Shown here in pieces: positions 45,230-53,680 of a DNA stretch of 64,000 nt (position 1 is its first letter; each line of letters begins with the position of its first letter). The DNA comes from Lepidodermella squamata. Lineage: Eukaryota > Gastrotricha. A program made the translations under genes and the position numbers. The stretch lies in contig JBLDXI010000036.1 in NCBI GenBank assembly GCA_047495785.1, forward strand, positions 1,277,592 through 1,341,591. Reading direction: 5' to 3'. The notes below the pieces were generated by a model. That model did no database searches. It saw only the letters and a program-made list of their open reading frames with translations, and was not told where the DNA came from.

Positions 45230-45500
45230 TTGCTTTCATTCGTTTTCCATCATTGTTGTGAGGCTGTTAAAAATTCGCTGACTGGCAAAGTCTTCATCCA
45301 TTGCTACAACCCCCTCTACGTCCTCTCACCGTTTTGCTCTCAGTTGATGCTTATTTACCCATTGGCTAGACGTGTTTTGTAAATGTTCTCTAAGGATGTA
45401 CTGCACCGCCGTAGTCAGTCTGGGTTCACGACAGCTGATATCATTCGTGAACCCGTTTTCAGGGCTCGCAGCGCAACCAGCTCATTTCATCTTTTTTCAT
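45230..45500 (+). promoter_or_regulatory. Shared palindromic promoter module of VGQPC gene 1
   Basis: A perfect 33-bp palindrome lies at 45422-45454: GGGTTCACGA, 13-nt spacer with CAGCTGATATCAT, TCGTGAACCC. It is followed by CCCGTTTTCAGGG and AACCAGCTCATTTCATC. Upstream, GATGCTTATTTACCC and GGCTAGACGTGTTTTGT (45344-45380) form the second block. Compared with the 48-kb gene, one arm position changed G to A and its partner C to T, so pairing is kept. The palindrome ends 334 bp before the start codon, versus 78 bp in the PAN-like genes. Confidence 0.65.
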
Positions 45501-45787
45501 TTCGACATTAACTTACCGAATTCGCACGTCATAGCCACTTTAACTTCACGCCTCCTATTAACATTTACACTTCCGAGGAATACTGAGGAAAGAAAATCCC
45601 CCAGTCTGATCGAACTCGGTGTGTGAAGCTCACGGTAATGCTATGGATCTTTCACATTTTCTTGACTGGACCTCTCTAGTATAGTTTATTATGTGTGTAC
45701 AGCAGTTCGAATACAGGAACTGGTTAACTATTCTTTCATTTTCAACTAGATATTAAACGTCGATAATTTTGGTTGACTTTCAAAATC

Positions 45788-46409
45788 ATGATTAAGCTAG
45801 CTCTACTCATCGTTGTAATGGTAACATTGATAAAGATTCACTTTTATCTTTGCTCATCTCATTGCTTTTCAGGCTATCGCTGCTAAGGATGCCCTGGCAG
45901 AGACTAGAACCGTTGGTCAGCCATGCAAAAGTAAACGTGGCTCCGGAACCTACCACCAAATCGGGAAAGGTCCAATTTTCTGCCATGTATCTGAAAGGGG
46001 GCGCGAAGATGCTGTTTTGGAGGAAGCTTCACGCGAAAAGATCGTTGGTCAGCCGTGCAAAAGTAAACGTGGCTCCGGAATCTACCACAAAATCGGGAAA
46101 GGTCCAATTTTCTGCCATGTATCTGAAAGGGGGCGCGAATATGCTGTTTTGGAGGAAGCTTCACGCGAAAAGATCGTTGGTCAGCCATGCAAAAGTAAAC
46201 GTGGCTCCGGAATCTACCACAAAATCGGGAAAGGTCCAATTTTCTGCCATGTATCTGAAAGGGGGCGCGAAGATGCTGTTTTGGAGGAAGCTTCACGCGA
46301 AAAGATCGTTGGTCAGCCGTGCAAAAGTAAACGTGGCTCCGGAATCTACCACAAAATCGGGAAAGGTCCAATTTTCTGCCATGTATCTGAAAGGGGGCGG
46401 AGGGCGTGA
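45788..46409 (+). CDS. Secreted VGQPC-repeat protein 1 (four 44-residue repeats)
   Basis: Exon 1, 45788-45820 (11 codons, MIKLALLIVVM, phase 0), and exon 2, 45873-46409 (acceptor TTTTCAG), give 189 aa. The first ~17 residues are a signal peptide. The mature chain is four tandem 44-aa units (132 bp each, starting near 45912, 46044, 46176 and 46308) of the form VGQPCKSKRGSGIYHKIGKG / PIFCHVSERGREDAVL / EEASREKI. Each unit has exactly two cysteines, 18 residues apart. Units are almost identical in DNA, so the expansion is recent or homogenised. A 5-bp difference in the last unit shifts the tail to GRRA-stop; the other frame would give GREVTVLKA, closer to the paralogue. AATAAA at 46523-46528. 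The family is not one I recognise. Confidence 0.75.
45912..46400 (+). repeat. 132-bp coding tandem repeat (about 3.7 units)
   Basis: The period is exactly 132 bp, a multiple of three, and identity between units is very high. As a result three reading frames on the two strands are open over the array; only the one joined to a signal peptide and matching the paralogue at 51.3 kb is taken as coding. Confidence 0.9.
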
Positions 46410-46707
46410 AGTAACCGTCCTCAAGGCGTGAAAAAGTGAGATGATGGGAAGATGTTCCATTGTAAACTGCAAGCAGTCTACACACGTAGCAAAGCTATGA
46501 TACGTACATTTCGTGATTGATGAATAAAAAGCTACGTTATTGAAGATTCGTTCCATCGGTGAAAAAAAATTGTTGATAGGTCACCACGATAACATGAATT
46601 AATAAATTTATCGTTACTAAATCATGTTAAGGCGGCTGACTGATTCTTGGAATTGATTCTTGGAATTGATATCGGCTCGGTAATATTAACTTATTAATAT
46701 TAAGTAT

Positions 46708-47197
46708 CCGTAAAATCCAAAATTAGAGCGCAGGGCCTTATATTTTCAAATCAACTGAAAACTGAGGGCTTAATTCAGAAGAGGCCCAATCGTAGGCTGG
46801 GGTTTTATTTATTCAAATGCTCAAAGACTCCAATGCTAAAATGAAAATTAGCAAAAATTTAACAAATTGAAAATGTGAGGTAGACAAAAAAGGTAAAACT
46901 GAACATTGTCAGCTGTTTCGTTCTCGGAAAATGATGAAAAATGATTTCATTAGGGGGTTCTTTATACACAAGTCGATCATCTTTCACAGTTAACCAGCGA
47001 TTATTATAATATTTTCAATCACACATTTGGAACGCAATTTAAAATTATTGGTCAAGCGAGGCAAACTAAAGCTTTATTTGCACCCTGCGGTACTAAAATA
47101 CGCCTGGGGACTTATTCGCTCAATCATCGTGAAGACTGGGGGCTTAAACCGGGAGAGGTTTTATTACAGACCTGTGGTGTTATTTCGGATTTTACGG
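46708..47197. mobile_element. MITE family M2, copy 1
   Basis: The ends read CCGTAAAATCCAAAATTAG on the left and, reversed, CCGTAAAATCCGAAATAAC on the right. Inside, GAGGGCTTAATTCAG...GTAGGC near the left and GGGGGCTTAAACCGG...CAGACC near the right are directly repeated. The same layout is found at 62248-62816. Confidence 0.6.
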
Positions 47198-47629
47198 TAA
47201 TTCGTGAACTCATGGCCACTCATTGCGCGAAATATGCGTGAAATGAAAGTCTATCTGTTAGGCATGATAACAACAAATTTGATATTCCAGTGAAGACTAG
47301 AAACTCAAAATCATATATAGAGGGATTTTAGAGCTGGAGTCTCAAATTTAGCGCTGGAACTCGCTGAATATTAGGAAGAACATGCTTTGTATGTGGTCGG
47401 CTTCTCTATCAGAATGGCTGTTTACTCAGTTGCTACATCTTTTGTCGATGTTGCTTCGCCATGAATGCAAAATACTATGGAGTAAGAAGCCTGGTGAGAT
47501 AAGGTAGACTATGGAACCGAATTGAATCGCCTCAAAATCGGCTTCTTAGCAGCCCCAGGATTAATGATCGCACAGTGATGCCCATCATTAGTTTGCGATC
47601 TTGAATCAATGAGCTGCTAGGGGTGGTAA

Positions 47630-47830
47630 CAATGTTTTCGCTGTATTTGCAAAGTTACTAAATTTCAGCTAAAAACAACCGAAGCGAGGAAATATTGAGG
47701 ATTTTCCACCAAAAGACGCTCCCATTCGCGAAATAGCTGGATAAATTTTCATCTTTATGTCCGAGCTAGGGAGGGATGATATCCATCCCCTTCTAAAAGT
47801 CGCACATATTATAGTCGGTGCAAGATGCTT
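47630..47830 (+). repeat. Dispersed repeat family R2, copy 1
   Basis: The order GCTGTATTTGC, TTCAGCTAAAAACAA, CGAAGCGAGGAAATATTGA, CCACCAAAAGACGC, ATAGCTGGATAAATTTTCAT and AAAGTCGCACA is shared with copies at about 49090-49320 and 56540-56700. Confidence 0.55.
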
Positions 47831-47963
47831 CATTTCCTCTCCTCTCCCGATCTCACATCACAAATAAATACGTTCTTTCTTTCCTAATTGATCCCTTGAG
47901 TGGGCCCAGGTAAAAATGTTGGGAACGCCAATCCTGGAATCAGTAAACGAAACGAAAAGCACT

Positions 47964-48030
47964 TCCCACCACCTTGAAACACTTTTATTTGACAGAAATA
48001 TAGATCGATATATTGTAATTAACGTAATAG
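47964..48030 (-). terminator. Conserved 3' end block of the PAN-like family (copy 4)
   Basis: The plus strand reads CCCACCACCTTGAAACAC, then TTTTATTTGACAGAAATATAG and ATCGATATAT. On the gene strand AATAAA is followed by GTGTTTC...GGTGGTGGG. It lies ~65 bp beyond the stop codon of the 48-kb gene. Confidence 0.62.
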
Positions 48031-48065
48031 GATATAGCTATCAGTATGCTTAATGCTTAATGTTA

Positions 48066-48450
48066 TTAACAGTTATGCTTCCCCGACTTTGTAACTGCCT
48101 TAGGGTAAATGAAGGTATTTTTCGGCAGTGCGGTCTTCGTGCGGGTGCATTTTGCATAATGGTAGCACTCGCCTTTAATCATTTGAATCCCGCCACAACC
48201 CCTTGCAGTGCACAGTTGAAGGCATTGTTGGTTTGTTCCCCTGTTATTTTTACCCTCTTTCACCAAATACGGCTTTTCCTGGCATGCGACGCTGATGCGA
48301 TCGTATCCAATAAAGCCAGAGTCTCCGGATACGCCTGAGTGCGAGAAATAATTAAAATGTTATAGTAGGAATTAAGAATTAAGACTTACATGCATCTACA
48401 GCAGCGAAGCAGGATAGGACTGCGATCATTGAAACAGCTAAGATCTGCAT
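48066..48450 (-). CDS. PAN/apple-like small secreted protein
   Basis: Exon 1, 48450-48390 (61 nt, phase 1, donor GTAAGTC), is a signal peptide (MQILAVSMIAVLSCFAAVDA). Exon 2, 48334-48066 (acceptor GCACTCAG), encodes SVACQEKP, QQCLQLCTARGCGGIQM, ECYHYAKCTRTKTALPKN and a short basic tail ending in cysteine. Total 109 aa. This is the best-preserved member: intact signal peptide, splice sites, conserved 3' block and a perfect promoter palindrome. A single PAN/apple-like fold is inferred from the cysteine pattern; the domain itself suggests binding, not catalysis. Confidence 0.75.
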
Positions 48451-48489
48451 AGTCAGTAAGATACTCGAAATGAAAGTTGAAATTAAAAG

Positions 48490-48740
48490 TGATGAAATGA
48501 GCTGGTAGCTCTACGGGCCCTGAAAACGGGTTCGCGAATGATTTCAGCTGTCGCGAACCCAGACAGACGCGATGTTTCACGCACCGTCATCTTAGCTTGC
48601 CAAAATACAAAAAACCAGCTAATCTCTATGCTAAATGAGCAGCAGCGGCGGCGGCGGTTCTCATCATTTTAGAAAAATAGAAGAAAGCCAAGCCGCTTGG
48701 CAAACAAGCACCCTTTACTGAGGGGGAGAAGGAGGGGAGC
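48490..48740 (-). promoter_or_regulatory. Shared palindromic promoter module of the 48-kb PAN-like gene
   Basis: A perfect palindrome lies at 48528-48560 (GGGTTCGCGA, 13-nt spacer with CAGCTG, TCGCGAACCC), 78 bp from the start codon. Towards the gene follow CCCGTTTTCAGGGCCCGTAG and ACCAGCTCATTTCATC. Upstream (48690-48730) the GGGTGCTTGTTTGCC block is retained next to a C/T-rich run. Confidence 0.65.
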
Positions 48741-49059
48741 GATTAGCACCGGGGAAGAATTTACGAAACTTAATGAATATTACAAAAACTAAAATAAATG
48801 TGAGTCTTAGATAACTTTTCTTGGCGAAAATTTTGCATCAGCAAGATAATCAGGTAATTTAAAATGTTAAGAAACTCATTGCCATTTCACAGCCGAATTT
48901 TCTACCTTTGGCAAAATAGTTGGCAGCATTTCCAGAATTTTTCGTCGACAGAAAGTGACAGAAATTGATACGCAAGTCAATGAGACCACACTAGTAATTT
49001 TTGCTTGACTGGATTATGAAATAAGTTGTCATTAATTTCAAGAATTCAATTTCACATCT

Positions 49060-49330
49060 CGGTTACCAATACGAGCAGGGTGCGATCTTCGATCCCCGAG
49101 CTCTCGGGGATGGAAAAAATATTTTTGCTGTTTTTGCCAAAATGACGAGTCATTTCGGCTAATAACCGAGCGAAGCGAGAAAATTTTGGAGATTTCCCGC
49201 TAAAACACGCCCCAGAACCTTCCAAAATTAACAAAACAGTGGCATAAATTCTCATCATGCTGTCTGGCCCGGCCGAGCTGGGGGGATGATCCCCCCCTGA
49301 AAGTCGCACGCTGAATACTAGATTGACTAT
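49060..49330 (+). repeat. Dispersed repeat family R2, copy 2
   Basis: Matches copies 1 and 3: TTTGCTGTTTTTGCCAAAATG, CGAGCGAAGCGAGAAAATTTT, TAAATTCTCATCATG, GGGATGATCCCCCCCTGAAA and GTCGCACG. Open frames over it are chance. Confidence 0.5.
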
Positions 49331-50475
49331 AGTTTCAAAGTGGTATGATTGTTCAAAAATCTTGGGACCAGCTTTGGAAAGTAATACTGCTCGAAAGGGC
49401 GAACTACAATTGTTCAAACTGAAATTACATTGCACGTCCAATGTCTAAATTCCCAAATCGTCCCCATGGCCGTGAAAAAGTTAATCGCTGCTTTTAAGGA
49501 AGTCTTGAGCAGGAGACCTCGGAAAGATGGAAGCAACATAACCGAAAAATCCGAAATAACTGTTAATTGGGCATTGACTACTAACTTTAGAGCGAGATGA
49601 ATGGCGTAAAATAGATGATTCGAATTTGAATTTGAATTTGCATTTATAACACCAGCAATATAATTTTCGCTGCGTGAGCTGTGGGAGTGGGTTGAATACA
49701 TTTTGGTTTGGTTTGGTTTTTTCTTCCTCAAAATCTGAATGGGTACAGACGATCGCTCGGAAGAGAATACACCTTTCAATTTCAATGCCTCTAGTCGACT
49801 TTATCTTACCAGACTGCATTCAATAGTATTTTCATTCTTAGCTAACGAAAATCGACAAAAGACGTAGCAGCTGAGTAAGCAACTACTTCGTAATTGAAAA
49901 GCTATCTTCATGGCGACGCGCCAAAACAACTGCTTTGCACATATACTATGTAATAAATGTTTGTTCGAACATTGATCCTTAATGCTAATTACGATCAGTA
50001 CAATAAGTCCTGTAAAAATACCGACCAGTAATATAATAATAAATCTCCGTTGAACAATTTTGCGCAACTTGTGCTTAATTTGCTCAACGAGTGCTCACAA
50101 ATGCACATTGGTGCTTTCGAGTTCCCGCGGCTTTACTGCAAAAAATGCTCGAAAATAATATTTTACTCAATGTATGATTTCTAAAACTAGGATCGCATCA
50201 ATAATTGGAGAGATGTATACAGAAAACTCAATTTCAGTAAGTTGGCTGGCCCAAGTGCCCCAGGATTTTCCTGAACCGCTGGTTCATCTTATTCATTCCC
50301 CTCAATCCTTTGAGTCTCTTTAAAACTTTACCGCCTGACAAATCGATGCAATCGATGAGCTCCCGGAATTTGAGAAACTCGCCCATTCGTCACATAATAC
50401 AAGAAGGGAAAATCTTACGCCGGTACCAAATTTCATTTAATTCAATACCTAACCATTTTATTCGTTTTTTAACTG

Positions 50476-50524
50476 GTTAGGGTTAGGGTTAGGGTTAGGG
50501 TTAGGTTAGGGTTAGGTTAGGGTT
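50476..50524 (+). repeat. Interstitial TTAGGG telomere-like array
   Basis: About eight TTAGGG/TTAGG units in tandem. The degenerate complementary CCCTAA array at 53.45-53.64 kb and a short TTAGGG run at 54.34 kb lie within 4 kb. Confidence 0.9.
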
Positions 50525-50789
50525 GAAGACTGGGTCTTCAAATTGGGGATTTGGAACTGTTTGGAATAATTTGGTACGGAATTCAATGATGTTTGGTACT
50601 GAATTCAATTATTTGGTAATGATTTCACTATATCCCATACAAGAAGATAGCCCAATCTGCTCGAACCCAGTGAGCGATGTTCACGATTATCCTGTTGTTT
50701 ATTCCGGGCTTTCTTGCCTGTCCTTACTGAAATTCAACCCGCTATTTCGCCAATTTTCACAGGGATTAATGCATGTTTTCGTGGGAATT

Positions 50790-51110
50790 CTTCAAAGGTA
50801 ATTAGTTGTTTTCAATTGTTTTCCATTATTTTTGCGAGTCTGTTGAAACTTCGCTGACTGGCTGAGGCTTCATCCGTTGCTACAACACTCAACCCTCTCT
50901 CTTTTCCCTCGCCTTCTTGCTCTCAGTTGACGGTGCTTAAGCTTATTTGCCAAGTGGCTAGACGTGTTTTGTCTTATTTTCTATAAGACTGTACTGCAGC
51001 GCCGTTTTCAGTCAAGTTTCTCGACAGCTGATATCATTCGCGAACCCGTTCTCCGGGCCTGTAGCGCTGCCATCAGCTCACTTCATCAGTTTTCATTTCA
51101 ACTATCACTT
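50790..51110 (+). promoter_or_regulatory. Shared palindromic promoter module of VGQPC gene 2
   Basis: 51015-51047 aligns with the 33-bp element: AGTTTCTCGA, CAGCTGATATCAT, TCGCGAACCC. Seven of ten arm positions still pair. CCCGTTCTCCGGG and ATCAGCTCACTTCATC follow. Upstream, AGCTTATTTGCC and GGCTAGACGTGTTTTGT (50941-50971) and TTGCTACAAC...CTTGCTCTCAGTTGA match gene 1. Similarity to gene 1 extends from here to the start codon, ~570 bp. Confidence 0.62.
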
Positions 51111-51333
51111 CGAGTTTGTTGCCATATTATTTGCCATAGAAATTGCGGCTTCATCAACGGAAACGACCCGCTACCGATATTCGAAGATATTCTTTTGACT
51201 GGACCTCTCGTCAATAATCTTATTGTGTACAGCAGTCCTATGACAGTCTTCAAGTCTTCAACTCACTAAAATTATTTCGGTTTCAACTAGATTGAACGTT
51301 ACATTGTCGATAATTTTGTGGAATTTCAACATC

Positions 51334-51747
51334 ATGATGAAGCTGGCTCTAATTTTCCTTATAGTGGTAAGATACATAACGCTTCCCGTTTATATCGGTC
51401 ATCAAATAATCATTGCTCTTAAGGCTGCCGTTGCTGAAGCAGATGATGAAGCTGATGATGACATAGGTGCATTTTTAGACTCTAGAACCGTTGGCCAGCC
51501 ATGCAAAACTAAACATGGCCCCGGCGTTTACGTGAATTTGAAGGATCCTGCAACATACTGCAGGATTACTAAATTCTCGTGGAAAGCGCGAGAAGAAACC
51601 GTCTTGCAGGAAGCTTCACGCGGACCAATCGTTGGCCAGCCATGCGCAGTAGGTAAACGTGGCACCGGCATTTACGTGCAGACGCGCCCTCCAATGATCT
51701 GCAGATTACTTCAAAAAGGCCAAAAAGGGCGTGAAGAAACCGCCTGA
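51334..51747 (+). CDS. Secreted VGQPC-repeat protein 2 (two repeats)
   Basis: Exon 1, 51334-51366 (11 codons, MMKLALIFLIV, phase 0), and exon 2, 51424-51747 (acceptor CTCTTAAG), give 118 aa. Exon 1 is the same length and phase as in gene 1. After the signal peptide comes an acidic stretch (EADDEADDDIGAFLD), then two repeats: TVGQPCKTKHGPGVYVNL..ATYC and IVGQPCAVGKRGTGIYVQ..MICR, each with two cysteines and joined by ETVLQEASRG. The acidic propeptide-like segment is absent from gene 1. The 57-bp intron is a multiple of three without stop, so read-through is possible. AATAAA at 51809-51814 lies in a 3' UTR similar to gene 1 (TGATTGATGAATAAAAA). Confidence 0.75.
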   Translation: MMKLALIFLIVVRYITLPVYIGHQIIIALKAAVAEADDEADDDIGAFLDSRTVGQPCKTKHGPGVYVNLKDPATYCRITKFSWKAREETVLQEASRGPIVGQPCAVGKRGTGIYVQTRPPMICRLLQKGQKGREETA

Positions 51748-52446
51748 AAAACGACGAAATAGTGAGATGATGAGATGAGTGGTGCAGTCTAAACTCGATT
51801 GATTGATGAATAAAAATTAGGTATCAATTTCAATAACACAGCGCAGCCACGTTTTACCGAGGCCGAGAAAATCTAACAATAGAGCCCGTAATTTGAATAA
51901 TTGAACGTGAACGGATTTTTCGGCGAATATTGTTCATTTTGGATATAGAAAATATTGGCCCAAAAAGTGTTTCCTCTTGGGCGGGTAATTCGTTTACTCT
52001 ATTGTGAGATTTTCTCGGCTACGGTAAAAAGTGGCTGCGCTATGCAATTTTCTGAAGGTTCTGTTCGTCTTGCCGCGAAAAAACATATTGGCATAAGTCG
52101 CCAGGATATTGATTCCAATTCTTTCGCGCACAAAATTAGGCACTCGTTCGCACCTAGTTTGGAGTTCTGTAGAGTTGACATGCTTCTTTTGGCTATTCCG
52201 GATGTTTCGAACAGCCTTTGAATTTTGCCCACAGAACAACACTTCCATCATCTAAGTATATTCAAACAATTCTTCACACGATTTTGAAGGTTTTATTTGT
52301 GCATTGTAGGATTGAAAAACGTGAATGAACACGGGGGAGTAGATAACGAGTTTTTTAAGCATACTGTACACGAAATTTACAACAAATGGCAAGTAACATG
52401 TATTATGTTGTTTTAGTGGAAAGAAGTAGCTCGGGCAAATTTTACA

Positions 52447-53348
52447 ATGCGCCTTATTATATCCATCGTTTTCCTTTGGCTCGTGTCCGGAGTGGACGCT
52501 GAGGATTTCGAGTGTGGCGCTTATCCGCTTCCTTTTACTCCTAAAAGCAAAGTTAACATTCATGGAGTACAACCAAATGAGTTCCCTTGGCTGGTTCGTC
52601 TGTTTAGATTGGTCTCATATAATCAGAACAGGATACTTGTTAAAGGTCTTGCTGGAGATATATTTTAAAAACGAATTATCTGCCTTTTATTGCGATGCTT
52701 CTCTCATCTCATCGAAGCAATGGCTAATTACGGCAGCTCATCGTGGTCGGAATTACAGAGGAACACCAATTTTGTAAGTTTTCGTTTTTCCTTCTGAGTG
52801 CTGGAATGTTCTGATCTTTCAATATTCGGGATCAAAGCTATGCTGGGACGCCACGACATCAGTCTCTGAACCAGTCACTATCGCCGAATCGCAGATGTGT
52901 TTAGCCTCAGATTATCAGATTATGGGAGCAACGTTTGTTGGACGGATGAAGGAGGTCCACTTATGTGTTCGTTTTCAAGGAGGGCTTATCTGCTTGGCAT
53001 GATTTCAAACGACGGCGAAACGTGTTCGGGGGACATTCCGGGCATCTACAGCAGAGTCTGCAAGGTTCCAGATTGGATTACTGAAAGCACCGATGTTCCA
53101 AGCCAGAGAAGTGCTCCTGATCAGTCATGTTACGTACCGGTCGTTGAAGCACCGCGGTCGTGAGCCGAGTGGACGCGGGTACATTAGCTGATACAGGCGA
53201 AGTTATAAGGCCAAGAACTACCGTGGCGAAAGGAGAGGTCGTAATCGTTAAATGCAACGCAGGTTATAACTATTCCGCTTCTATCAATGCCGCAACCTGC
53301 TTACATCCTTTTCGCCCGGCGATGAATGGAAAATGTAGCCCTAGTTAG
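52447..53348 (+). pseudogene. Decayed trypsin-sushi protease copy
   Basis: It starts with an intact signal peptide (MRLIISIVFLWLVSGVDA) and the trypsin entry ECGAYPL...GVQPNEFPWLVRL. A stop or frameshift near 52668 follows, then FYCDASLISSKQWLITAAHR, in which the Cys after the catalytic His is lost. After a donor GTAAGTTTTC and an acceptor near 52837 comes LGRHDISL and a stop, then a jump to CWTDEGGPLMC. There the GDSGGP serine is replaced by Glu, and about 100 residues including the Asp102 region are missing. A sushi-like module (GEVIRPRTTVAKGEVVIVKC ... ATCLHPF ... GKC) follows in a shifted frame. It is clearly related to the intact gene next door. Confidence 0.75.
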
Positions 53349-53449
53349 TAAGGTCAAAATGAGCGAAATCTTCTGATGACTCAACTTGTGGAAGTTCCGA
53401 ATCCGTTTCGATTTGTCCACCTGGGAAAGGCTAACTTTCAAACCTTGTG

Positions 53450-53640
53450 ACCTAGCCCAAGCCCAAACACTATCCCTATCAACATCCCTGAGCCTAGCCC
53501 TAACCCTAAACCTAACCCTAACCAAAATCCAACCCCAAACCTAAACCCTAACCCAAGCTAAAACTCTAATGAAACCCGAACCTAAACCCCTACCCTAACC
53601 TTACGCTGAATCCTAACCCTTTTCTAACCCTTACCACTAA
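53450..53640 (-). repeat. Degenerate CCCTAA telomere-like array
   Basis: Many CCTAACCC/CCTAAACC/CCTAAGC variants in tandem, i.e. TTAGGG-like on the minus strand. It ends about 40 bp before the first recognisable exon of the sushi-trypsin gene. Confidence 0.75.
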
Positions 53641-53680
53641 TTGTTGATTAATGGCCTGTTAATACTGTCATTATTGTTAG

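Noticed and set aside
45850-46485. 193-codon frames on both strands over the VGQPC array
   Set aside because: Shadow frames of the 132-bp repeat; neither has a leader or matches the paralogue.
49052-49441. 129-codon minus-strand frame
   Set aside because: Overlaps repeat R2 copy 2, and the other R2 copies do not keep the frame.
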